From an uncultured Methanolobus sp. (GTDB taxonomy: Archaea > Halobacteriota > Methanosarcinia > Methanosarcinales > Methanosarcinaceae): a stretch of 64,000 bases of DNA. The translations under genes and the position numbers were made by a program. The number at the start of each line of letters is the position of its first letter. Position 1 is the stretch's first letter. Of this stretch, positions 44,897-53,062 are shown in pieces. Location of the stretch: the NCBI RefSeq assembly GCF_963667555.1, contig NZ_OY763421.1, forward strand, positions 2,187,562 through 2,251,561, given 5' to 3'. Below the pieces are notes generated by a model, which was not told the origin of the DNA, searched no databases, and saw nothing but the letters and a program-made list of their open reading frames with translations.

Positions 44897-45210
44897 TGGT
44901 TGTTGGTTACAGGTATTTCCTTAAAAGAATGGCAGAGATGATGGATTCCAGAGAGAATCTCACCATTCGCACAATTGCTGACAGGCTCAACCTGCGGCAG
45001 GATGAGTTCAGAGATCTTCTCAGGATAATGGAAAAGAAAGGCGACATTGAATGCTGCATTGAGAATGCGGCAGGTTGCACAGGTGGCTGCAAGGGCTGTT
45101 CAAAGGTCTGCGCAGGCCCTGAACTATCCTCAAAGAGCATGAACATGAAGTCATACAGACTTACCGAGAAAGGTAGAGCTAGCTGTGAAAGCAGCCTGAA
45201 TCTTCATTAA
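44896..45210 (+). CDS. FeoC-like winged-helix protein with cysteine cluster
   Basis: 104 residues. An N-terminal winged-helix (about 8-55, NLTIRTIADRLNLRQDEFRDLLRIM) is followed by a cysteine-rich loop CCIENAAGCTGGCKGCSKVC (about 53-72, six cysteines) before a second strand pair. FeoC of enterobacteria binds an iron-sulfur cluster in an analogous loop and stabilises FeoB; this gene is likely the archaeal counterpart, sensing iron or oxygen. Overlaps the upstream membrane gene by one base. Confidence 0.82.
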   Translation: MVVGYRYFLKRMAEMMDSRENLTIRTIADRLNLRQDEFRDLLRIMEKKGDIECCIENAAGCTGGCKGCSKVCAGPELSSKSMNMKSYRLTEKGRASCESSLNLH

Positions 45211-45282
45211 GAACGTGTCCAAAACACAGGGAGGAGAGGAGTGTAGAAAACTTCTTTAAGAATCAGAGAGTAGATTTTCTGA

Positions 45283-47523
45283 ATGGAGCAGGATAAAGTA
45301 CGTGTTAGTCTCAGCAGGGACCTGACACTTTTTGATATTACAATGATAGGTATTGCCGGCATGATAGGAGCCGGTATCTTTGCGCTGACAGGTTTTGCCA
45401 CAGGAATTGCCGGACCTGCCGTACTGCTTGCATTCCTGCTTAACGGAGTTATAGCTACATTTACCGGACTTGCTTATGCAGAACTTGGTTCTGCACTGCC
45501 TGAAGCAGGTGGCGGCGTCATATGGGTAAAAGAAGCCCTGGGAGACCACTTTGCTTTTTTTGCAGGATGGATAAACTGGATAGCCCATACGATCGCCTGT
45601 GCACTTTATGCAGTTACATTCGGTGCTTTTTTTTCAGAATTCCTTGTAATGTTCTTCGGTTTTGAACAAATACCTCAGGCCACTGTGATCAAAATATCCG
45701 CAGTGGGCATTGTCACTCTGATGACCTATCTCAACTATCTTGGCGCAAAAGAGAGCGGAAGGTTTGGAGGATTTATCACACTGTTCAAAATGTTCATCCT
45801 GCTGGTCTTTGCAGGGTTCGGCATTTACAGAACACTCACACAACCGGACTGGATCACTTCATACACCCTTGATCCTTCTTTCATGCCCAATGGAATAACC
45901 GGTGTGCTTGTTGCCATGGGCTTCACTTTCATCGCCTTTGAAGGTTATGAGATCATAGTCCAGAGTGGTGAAGAGGTAAAGGATCCGGAAAAGAATATTC
46001 CCCTTGCAGTCATAATTTCGCTCTGGACGGCGGTTATAATCTACATCCTGGTGGCCTTCGCACTTATCGGCAGCATCAGTACAGACATTCCAAGCTGGAT
46101 GTACCTTGGACAACTGGGTGAGTTCAGCATGATAAGGGTTGCTGACCAGATAATGCCCTATGGTGCTGTGGCAATAATTATTGGCGGACTTGTCTCAACC
46201 CTCAGTGCCATGAACGCAACAGTGTATTCATCATCAAGGGTTGCATTCGCACTTGGAAGAATGGGATTTTTACCGGAGGCACTTTCCAGGATCAATGAGA
46301 AGACCAGAACTCCGCATTTTGCTATTTTCTTTAGTTTTATCATTATAGCACTCATGGCACTTGTTCCGATAGAAGCAGTGGCTACAGTGGCTGATGTAAT
46401 GTTCATCATACTTTTTGTCATGGTAAACTCGGTACTGATAATTCTCAGGCTCAGGCGGCCTGATATCAAAAGAGCTTTCAAGATGCCGCTTACGCCATAT
46501 CTCCCGATACTTGCCATCGTATCACAGATAGCAATCGGATATTACCTTATCACTGAAATGGAACATGCCACATTTGTGATAATCGTAACAGTAGCATGGT
46601 TGATAATGGGTTCCATGATCTATTATACATATTCTGAAAAAGAAGTCAAGAAAAGAAGTTTGCCAAGCAAGAGAAAGGTCTATGAGGAAAAGCCCATTGA
46701 GCCTGAAGGCTACAAGATCCTTGTCCCGGTAAAGAATATGGCAACGGCTTCAATGCTTGCAAAACTTGCCAGTTCCATTGCCAAAGCCAAGGATGCACAT
46801 ATTATATTCGTAGAGGTTGTCACACTTCCTGAATCCACCCCGCTTTCAGCAGCAGATCAATCTATTGAGAAGAGAAGGGATTTCATACGTAAGCTGGTGG
46901 AAATGACCGATGTCCCGGCCGGAGGAGTCGTTAAGGTGGGCAGGAAAGCATCCGAGAACATCCTTGACACCATTGAGGAAGAAAAGCCGGACCTGGTGCT
47001 CATGGGCTGGAGAGGAAGGACATTCAGGAGCGACTTCATTCTTGGAAGCACCATTGATATGATAATGCTTAAAGCAAAATGTGATGTTACCATCGTCAGA
47101 TTCGGCAGGAAGGATGTACCAAGCATCAATAAGATACTGCTGCCAACCGCAGGAGGACCACACTCATCCCTTGCAGCCGAACTTGCCAAGGATATCGCAA
47201 AGCAGGAAGATGCAGAGATAACACTTCTGCATGTTGGAAAAACCCCTGAGATAAAAGAGCAGGCAGACGCTCATTTTGCAGAGATCAAGCCATCCTTTGA
47301 AGGGATCAGGACCACACCTAAATTTATGGTTTCCAGCAATGTGACAAAGACCATAGCCTCAGAAGCTGACAGGAACGATGTGGTTTTCATCGGAGCCACG
47401 AACCGTCCGTTCCTTAAGAACTTCCTGCTCGGAGTGTTCCCGGAAAAAATAGTAAATCAGACCAACACCACTGTCATTATGACCAGGAAATGGGTCAAGA
47501 TAGTTGATGTGCTGAAAAGGTGA
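45283..47523 (+). CDS. amino-acid permease fused to two universal-stress domains
   Basis: 746 residues. Residues about 1-450 are a 12-helix APC-superfamily permease (GIAGMIGAGIFALTGFATG near the substrate site). A charged linker (about 455-480) joins two cytoplasmic UspA domains (about 483-605 and 610-735), with the ATP motif clear in the first (MGWRGRTFRSDFILGSTIDM) and diverged in the second. USP domains presumably gate the permease by nucleotide. The ATG at 45283 directly follows a TGA and has no nearby Shine-Dalgarno; GGAGGAGAGGAG at 45229-45241 is 45 bases away. Confidence 0.88.
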   Translation: MEQDKVRVSLSRDLTLFDITMIGIAGMIGAGIFALTGFATGIAGPAVLLAFLLNGVIATFTGLAYAELGSALPEAGGGVIWVKEALGDHFAFFAGWINWIAHTIACALYAVTFGAFFSEFLVMFFGFEQIPQATVIKISAVGIVTLMTYLNYLGAKESGRFGGFITLFKMFILLVFAGFGIYRTLTQPDWITSYTLDPSFMPNGITGVLVAMGFTFIAFEGYEIIVQSGEEVKDPEKNIPLAVIISLWTAVIIYILVAFALIGSISTDIPSWMYLGQLGEFSMIRVADQIMPYGAVAIIIGGLVSTLSAMNATVYSSSRVAFALGRMGFLPEALSRINEKTRTPHFAIFFSFIIIALMALVPIEAVATVADVMFIILFVMVNSVLIILRLRRPDIKRAFKMPLTPYLPILAIVSQIAIGYYLITEMEHATFVIIVTVAWLIMGSMIYYTYSEKEVKKRSLPSKRKVYEEKPIEPEGYKILVPVKNMATASMLAKLASSIAKAKDAHIIFVEVVTLPESTPLSAADQSIEKRRDFIRKLVEMTDVPAGGVVKVGRKASENILDTIEEEKPDLVLMGWRGRTFRSDFILGSTIDMIMLKAKCDVTIVRFGRKDVPSINKILLPTAGGPHSSLAAELAKDIAKQEDAEITLLHVGKTPEIKEQADAHFAEIKPSFEGIRTTPKFMVSSNVTKTIASEADRNDVVFIGATNRPFLKNFLLGVFPEKIVNQTNTTVIMTRKWVKIVDVLKR

Positions 47524-47582
47524 AGATTTACTACACTTTTTTTAACGTAGCGTATGTAGCAGACAATATCGTCTAAAGCCTT

Positions 47583-47596
47583 CAAAGCCGGCTTTG
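47583..47596 (+). terminator. palindrome after the permease gene
   Basis: CAAAGCCGGCTTTG is a perfect 14-base palindrome about 60 bases after the permease stop. An eight-T tract (47536-47543) lies before rather than after it, so the palindrome itself may be an independent element. Confidence 0.4.
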
Positions 47597-47634
47597 TGTA
47601 AAAAGAATAAGGTATTCAGTTATCTGAATAAACC

Positions 47635-48036
47635 TTAATTTCTGTTTTTAAGCAGGAACTTGATCAGATCAGTGCTCATATGAAGTTCGCGTTCCATCTT
47701 TGCTGCAATTTCATCATCCGAAAGACCATCTGCTCTGTACTGATCAAAGCGTTCATATACACTTTCTGAAACTTCAGAGTATTCATTGATATCCTTTCTG
47801 TGACCCCATACATCACCCTCTATGAGTGCAATACCTCTCATATCCAAAAACATCTGAGTGGATTTGGAAATTGTTCTTATGTAGGAAGTTGGTATGTGGA
47901 GTGCTTTCACATTCGGGCAGTTTGTTATGAGTGTTAGGATATCTGTATTTGATGGCCTGAACGCAAGATGGATCATTTCTTCATTAGAACCGAGGTTATT
48001 GATCTCTTCTTTTGAACTTACAACTCTTATTTTCAT
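47635..48036 (-). CDS. DUF1699 family protein
   Basis: 133 residues. The pattern MKIRVVSSKEEINNL..NEEMIHLAFRPSNTDIL and LCPNVKALHIP-like CPNVKALHIPTSY identify DUF1699, a family largely confined to Methanosarcinales, of unknown function. A C-terminal helix-rich region (DDEIAAKMERELHMSTDLIKFLL) resembles a short DNA-binding or ParB-like fold but I cannot confirm that. Alone on its strand; its start region 48037-48340 is divergent from trpD. Confidence 0.85.
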   Translation of the reverse strand: MKIRVVSSKEEINNLGSNEEMIHLAFRPSNTDILTLITNCPNVKALHIPTSYIRTISKSTQMFLDMRGIALIEGDVWGHRKDINEYSEVSESVYERFDQYRADGLSDDEIAAKMERELHMSTDLIKFLLKNRN

Positions 48037-48270
48037 TATTTATCACCAATATTAGAATTAAATGAGATTTGCTGTCCAAAAGGATACAAATTACTTAAAA
48101 ATTACTGTATATACAAAATATGTTTGAAGTGCTGTTTTTTAATTATGATTTTTAAAGAGGGAGACTAAACTACTTTACGAAAATACAAAAAAAGCAAATT
48201 TTGAAATTTAGTTTGCGTTAAAGTCAAATCAAAATACCATTTTTACACAAACCCTCCAAAGCCATAATCC

Positions 48271-48307
48271 TTAAATACAATTAAGCATCTTTAACCACTG
48301 TTGTACA
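48271..48307 (+). promoter_or_regulatory. trp operon promoter with TGTACA
   Basis: A TATA-like TTAAATAC (48271-48278) is followed by TGTACA (48302-48307) at the expected transcription start, 34 bases before the trpD ATG. TGTACA is the known recognition sequence of TrpY, the tryptophan repressor of Methanothermobacter. Upstream, 48037-48270 is AT-rich with a TGTATATACA palindrome near 48102 and no gene. Confidence 0.5.
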
Positions 48308-48340
48308 TAAATATACATTGATGCGTTCAAAGGTGCTAAC

Positions 48341-49378
48341 ATGAAAGACTACATCAGGAAGGTAAGTGAAAAGCAGGACCTCACAATTACAGAAGCAGAG
48401 GATGCGATCACAAAAATATTCACAGAGGCCACAGACGCACAGATAGGCGGCCTCCTCATTGCTCTTAAAATGAAGGGAGAGACCCCGGATGAGATCGCGG
48501 GTTTTGCAACCGGTATGAAGAAAGCTGCAAACACGATCGCTCCGAAAGTTGAAGGCGCACTTGTGGATGTTGTTGGAACCGGCGGAGACAAGCGCAACAC
48601 CATCAATATCTCAACTGCCTCTGCAATCGTTACCGCAGCAGCCGGTGTAGCCGTTGCAAAGCACGGCAACCGCTCAATAACTTCACTTTCCGGTAGTGCC
48701 GATGTCCTGAGAGAACTCGGAATTAAAGTGGATAAAGCACCTGAAGAAGTAACGCAGTCCATCGAGAAGAAAGGAATCGGGTTCATGTTCGCACCGATCT
48801 TCCATCCTGCAATGAAAAGGGTTGGACCGATCAGACAGGAAATGGGAGTAAGGACAGTTTTTAACATACTCGGACCACTCACCAATCCTGCAAATGCAAA
48901 AGTGCAGCTTGTAGGTGTGTTTGACAAGAGTCTCTGCGAGCCTTTTGCCCAGGTAATGAAAAAGCTCGGAGTTGACAGGGCAATGGTAGTCCACGGTGAC
49001 GGGATGGATGAGATATCCAACTTCTCAGAAACATACGTTGCTGAGCTAAAAGATGGAAACATTACAACTTACACACTGACACCTGAAGAACTTGGAATCA
49101 AGAGAGCAACTCCTGAGGATATTGCAGGCGGCACACCTAAGGAGAATGCAATAGATATAATAAGAATATTGAAGGGTGAGAAGGGTCCGAAGAGAGACAT
49201 CATTGTAATGAACTCAGCCGCAGCCCTTTATGTTGCCGGCAAGGCAGCCTCGGTCAAGGAAGCAATTCCTATGGTAGAGGAAGTACTTGACAGCGGCAAA
49301 GCACTGGCAAAACTCATCGAATTCAGTGATGACGACAACATTCAGGGAGTCATAGATGAAGCATCTGCCCAGAGTTAA
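48341..49378 (+). CDS. trpD: anthranilate phosphoribosyltransferase
   Basis: 345 residues. The PRPP site is GTGGDKRNTINIST and KHGNRSITSLSGSAD; later MHGDGMDE-like VVHGDGMDEIS. All residues of the family's PRPP and anthranilate sites seem intact. First gene of the trp operon; its stop lies 22 bases inside trpF, which starts at 49356. Confidence 0.96.
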   Translation: MKDYIRKVSEKQDLTITEAEDAITKIFTEATDAQIGGLLIALKMKGETPDEIAGFATGMKKAANTIAPKVEGALVDVVGTGGDKRNTINISTASAIVTAAAGVAVAKHGNRSITSLSGSADVLRELGIKVDKAPEEVTQSIEKKGIGFMFAPIFHPAMKRVGPIRQEMGVRTVFNILGPLTNPANAKVQLVGVFDKSLCEPFAQVMKKLGVDRAMVVHGDGMDEISNFSETYVAELKDGNITTYTLTPEELGIKRATPEDIAGGTPKENAIDIIRILKGEKGPKRDIIVMNSAAALYVAGKAASVKEAIPMVEEVLDSGKALAKLIEFSDDDNIQGVIDEASAQS

Positions 49379-50033
49379 GATATGTGGAATGAAAACTGCT
49401 GAGGACATTGAACTGGCAGTAAGCTGTGGAGCCGATGCTGTGGGTTTCATCACAGAGGTTCCTGTGAATACTCCCAGGAAACTGGATGCACAGACCGCCG
49501 CAGAACTTGTCAGGAAAGTACCGGTCTTTGTTGACTCCGTGCTTGTGATAATGCCATCAAACGGACAGGATGCACTGGAACTTATTGAAAAGGTCAACCC
49601 GGATGTAGTTCAGCTACACAACGATCTCAGCGCAGATGAAATAGCGATCATACGTAACAACACACACCAGAAGATGATCAGAACATTTGTCGTTCCGGTG
49701 GAATGCAGGGAACTGCCATCTGAAATGATGTCAGAGATTGAGTCACTCTATGAGAATGACCTGATAGACGGCATTCTCCTTGATTCCGGCAAGGCAGGCG
49801 CAAGCGGTGGCACAGGACTTGTGCACGACTGGTCCGTAAGCAGAGAGATAGTAGAGAACACGGAAGCTCCGGTGATACTTGCCGGAGGGCTTAAGCCTGA
49901 GAATGTCAGGGATGCGGTTTGCAAAGTAATGCCCTTTGCCGTAGATACCGCTTCCGGTGTGGAAACAGATGGAAAGAAAGACCCTGCAAAGGTGTGCAGG
50001 TTTATAGAAGAAGCAAGGTGTATCAATGGTTGA
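49356..50033 (+). CDS. trpF: phosphoribosylanthranilate isomerase
   Basis: 225 residues, TIM barrel. KICGMKTAEDIELAVSCGADAVGF gives the catalytic Cys and the phosphate site; LDSGKAGASGGTG and VILAGGLKPENV complete it. Overlaps trpD by 23 bases and trpE by 8, so all four genes are translationally linked. Confidence 0.95.
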   Translation: MKHLPRVKICGMKTAEDIELAVSCGADAVGFITEVPVNTPRKLDAQTAAELVRKVPVFVDSVLVIMPSNGQDALELIEKVNPDVVQLHNDLSADEIAIIRNNTHQKMIRTFVVPVECRELPSEMMSEIESLYENDLIDGILLDSGKAGASGGTGLVHDWSVSREIVENTEAPVILAGGLKPENVRDAVCKVMPFAVDTASGVETDGKKDPAKVCRFIEEARCING

Positions 50034-51597
50034 TTTTGATCTTAATAAAGAGGATTTCAAAACCCTCGTTGAAAATTCACAGAAGCCTGCAATCGTGCAG
50101 CTCATGACAAAAGTGGATAGCATTTGCAGCCCGTTGCAACTCTATGCAACCCTGCAGAATGCAGGACATTCCTATCTGCTTGAATCCGTGGAGAAAGAAA
50201 AAAGGCATGCAAGGTACTCATTCGTAGGCTACGAACCTGAGATGGTCGTGTCAATCAAAGACAGATACATTACCATCGAGTGCCAGATGAACTCAGAACT
50301 TACAAAGTACATCTACAGCAAGCTCAAGGCAATGGGAAACGTGGAGTCACTTATCGGTGGCAAGTTCAGAGTAAAGGCCAGCGAAGGCGATGATGCCCTT
50401 GCAGCTTTCAGGAAAATATATCCTACAAGCACGGGCACCCGGCTCCTGAACCAGAAACGTTTCGACAGGCAGACATTCCTTGGCGGAGCAATCGGCTACA
50501 ACAGCTACGACCTTGTTTACGATTCATGGTTAGACCGGGACAAGAAACCTGATGCTGATGTACCTGACATGCACTTTGCCATCATGTCAAAGACCTTTAT
50601 CTTTGACCATATCACCAACGAGACATACATCGTAATCACACCATTCGTTACAGAATCAAGCGACCTCAATGATGTTTACGAGCATGCAGTTTCTGAAGCT
50701 CAGCTTATGGAAAGATCGCTTCAGATGGCTTCAGTCATTAGTATCATTGAGGATATTCCTGCGGCAGATACCGAGAAGCCGGTTGCCAACATGGACCAGG
50801 CGGCTTACGAAGAAGCTGTGAGAATTGCAAAACAGCATATCATTGACGGCGATATATTCCAGGTTGTTCCTTCCCGCAGGTACACTGTGAAAATGAAGCA
50901 GACACCACTGCAACTCTACATCAGGCTCAGGAATATCAATCCAAGCCCTTACATGTACATCTTCAACTTCAAGGACATAGGCATCGTAGGTGCAAGTCCT
51001 GAAACCCTTATGACAGTCTTTGACAGGAAAGTCATCACAAACCCAATCGCAGGAACCTGCCCGCGCGGTAATAATGATGAAGAGGACAGAGAACTTGCAC
51101 AGCATATGCTCAGTGACAAGAAAGAGCGTGCTGAACATGTTATGCTTGTTGACCTCGGACGCAATGATGTAAGAATGGTCTCAAAAGGTGGAACCGTAAA
51201 AGTTGACGACCTCATGAGCGTGGTGAAATACTCCCACCTCCAGCATATCGAGAGTACAGTCAGCGGAGAACTCAGGGATGAGTGTGACCAGTTCGATGCC
51301 ACACGTGCCATATTCCCGGCAGGTACACTTTCAGGTGCTCCGAAGATAAGGGCAATGGAAATAATTGATGACCTTGAACCTGAATCCAGAGGAATCTATG
51401 GTGGCGGTGTCGGTTACTATTCATGGAACGGCGATGCAGACTTCGCCATTGTCATAAGGACAGTGCTCATCAAGAACAACACAGCATATGTGCAGGCAGG
51501 CGCCGGTGTTGTGGCTGATTCTGACCCGACATACGAATACAACGAAACCGAAAGGAAAATGGCTGCAATGATAAAGGCTATAGGAGGTAAACAATGA
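50026..51597 (+). CDS. trpE: anthranilate synthase component I
   Basis: 523 residues. The N-terminal domain has the tryptophan-binding LLESVEKEKRHARYSF, so the enzyme is probably feedback-inhibited. The chorismate-binding domain has PSRRYTV, GTCPRG and the C-terminal AGAGVVADSDPTYEY. Forms a complex with TrpG to make anthranilate. Its stop overlaps trpG's start in ATGA. Confidence 0.96.
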   Translation: MVDFDLNKEDFKTLVENSQKPAIVQLMTKVDSICSPLQLYATLQNAGHSYLLESVEKEKRHARYSFVGYEPEMVVSIKDRYITIECQMNSELTKYIYSKLKAMGNVESLIGGKFRVKASEGDDALAAFRKIYPTSTGTRLLNQKRFDRQTFLGGAIGYNSYDLVYDSWLDRDKKPDADVPDMHFAIMSKTFIFDHITNETYIVITPFVTESSDLNDVYEHAVSEAQLMERSLQMASVISIIEDIPAADTEKPVANMDQAAYEEAVRIAKQHIIDGDIFQVVPSRRYTVKMKQTPLQLYIRLRNINPSPYMYIFNFKDIGIVGASPETLMTVFDRKVITNPIAGTCPRGNNDEEDRELAQHMLSDKKERAEHVMLVDLGRNDVRMVSKGGTVKVDDLMSVVKYSHLQHIESTVSGELRDECDQFDATRAIFPAGTLSGAPKIRAMEIIDDLEPESRGIYGGGVGYYSWNGDADFAIVIRTVLIKNNTAYVQAGAGVVADSDPTYEYNETERKMAAMIKAIGGKQ

Positions 51598-52184
51598 AAA
51601 TTTTGTTCATCAATAACAAGGATTCCTTTGTCTGGAACCTTGTGGACTATGTTTCCATCTACGAGCCGGACACCGTTGTTGTTCCAAACACCATCACACT
51701 GGATGAGATCAGGGAAATGAAACCTGACGCTATTGTTGTGTCACCCGGACCCGGTACGCCACACAAGGCAGAGGATATTGGTTCCTGTCTTGATGTTATC
51801 AGGGAGTTCGGACCAGAGATACCTGTACTTGGAGTTTGCCTCGGACACCAGGCCATCAACACTGCCTTTGGCGGCACCATAGGCCATGCAAAAGGAGGGC
51901 CGGTTCATGGGAAAACATCCGACATCAACCATGAGAATTCCCGGCTTTTTGAAGGACTTGAAGATAAGTTCAAGGGCGGCAGATATCATTCACTTGCCAT
52001 TGATAAACTGGCAGAGGAACTCAAAGTCACCGCAAAGACCGATGATGATATAATCATGGCAGTCGAGCACAGGGAATATCCCGTTTACGGTGTGCAGTTC
52101 CATCCTGAATCCATACTCACAGAGGAAGGAAAGAAGATCGTAAGGAATTTCCTGAAAATTGCTGAGGAAAAGAACAGGAACTAA
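51594..52184 (+). CDS. trpG: anthranilate synthase component II (glutamine amidotransferase)
   Basis: 196 residues. Class I amidotransferase with catalytic Cys in LGVCLGHQAINTAFGG and His/Glu in YGVQFHPESIL; the oxyanion PGPGTP is present. Supplies ammonia to TrpE. Last gene of the operon, ended by a hairpin. trpC, trpB and trpA are not adjacent, although in many methanogens they follow. Confidence 0.96.
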   Translation: MKILFINNKDSFVWNLVDYVSIYEPDTVVVPNTITLDEIREMKPDAIVVSPGPGTPHKAEDIGSCLDVIREFGPEIPVLGVCLGHQAINTAFGGTIGHAKGGPVHGKTSDINHENSRLFEGLEDKFKGGRYHSLAIDKLAEELKVTAKTDDDIIMAVEHREYPVYGVQFHPESILTEEGKKIVRNFLKIAEEKNRN

Positions 52185-52204
52185 TCAGCGGACTTTTTCA
52201 ATAC

Positions 52205-52235
52205 TTGCAGAGTAGTTCCTCTGCAACTAATTTTT
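52205..52235 (+). terminator. trp operon terminator
   Basis: TTGCAGAG (52205-52212) and CTCTGCAA (52219-52226) form an 8 bp stem with a TAGTTC loop, then CTAATTTTT. Confidence 0.8.
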
Positions 52236-52296
52236 AGATTGAATAGAGGAATCCCTGAAATTTCACTAAAAACAAAATTAAAATACGGAAGGATCA

Positions 52297-52436
52297 GTTT
52301 GGGAAAATATGGAATTAACCCGAAAACAAAACCATGGGAAGCATCCTGGAGAAAACGCTGGACTGGTGCACGAAAGTCCGTAGATTCTGCAAGAAACCAT
52401 GAGTTCTGGATAGAGCCTTCCAGGATTTCAGACTAG
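52297..52436 (+). CDS. small basic Trp-rich ORF of about 46 residues
   Basis: GGAAGGATC precedes a TTG at 52297 by a workable distance; the frame is open further upstream to a TTG at 52239 but that part runs close to the trp terminator. The peptide (GKYGINPKTKPWEASWRKRW, then ARKSVDSARNHEFWIEP) is strongly basic with four Trp and codon use like the neighbours. It could be a small nucleic-acid-binding protein. I recognise no family; chance remains possible. AK6 kinase follows 46 bases later on the same strand. Confidence 0.4.
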
Positions 52437-52482
52437 TGGGAACCATCACAATAATTAAGCACTTGAAGGCTTATTCTTAACT

Positions 52483-53034
52483 ATGCTTATCGGTATCACA
52501 GGAACACCGGGAACTGGAAAGACATCAGTTACCAGAATGCTTGAGGAAGAGAGGCTCTATCAGGTCATTCACCTTAATGAACTCATCAAGGAAGAGAAGC
52601 TCTACTCTGAAACAGATACCGAAAGGGACTGTGTTGTTGCTGATATGGATATGGTATACGACAGGGTTCTGGAGCTTCAGGACAGATCGTCTGCTGTGAC
52701 CATCGTTGACAGCCATCTTTCTCACCATATTGCTGATATTGTCATCGTACTCAGGACAGACCCTGCTGTGCTGAAAGGAAGACTTGAAAAAAGGAACTAT
52801 TCCGAAGAGAAGATAAAGGAGAACCTCGAAGCTGAAGCTCTTGACATCATTCTTGCAGAATCTGTGGAGTGGTGCGACAGGGTTTTTGAAATTAACACCA
52901 CTGACGAAAGTGCAGAAAAAACCTTGAAGAATATCATGAAGATAATCAGGGGACTCCGTAACGGTGATACTGAGGAACTTGAAGAAGAGTTCAGGCCAGG
53001 GACTGTTGACTGGTGTGATTATCAGTTTGATTGA
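52483..53034 (+). CDS. adenylate kinase AK6/Fap7-type
   Basis: 183 residues. P-loop GITGTPGTGKTSV (about 4-16) and the AK6-type core without a LID domain of bacterial adenylate kinase; VVDSHLSHHI-like IVDSHLSHHIADIVIVLRTDP is the conserved segment. The archaeal/eukaryotic AK6 (Fap7) helps the final cleavage of small-subunit rRNA. ATG at 52483 has weak upstream purines. The C-terminal 35 residues are acidic. Confidence 0.92.
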   Translation: MLIGITGTPGTGKTSVTRMLEEERLYQVIHLNELIKEEKLYSETDTERDCVVADMDMVYDRVLELQDRSSAVTIVDSHLSHHIADIVIVLRTDPAVLKGRLEKRNYSEEKIKENLEAEALDIILAESVEWCDRVFEINTTDESAEKTLKNIMKIIRGLRNGDTEELEEEFRPGTVDWCDYQFD

Positions 53035-53062
53035 TCTGGAATTAAGTTTTCAACTTATTATT

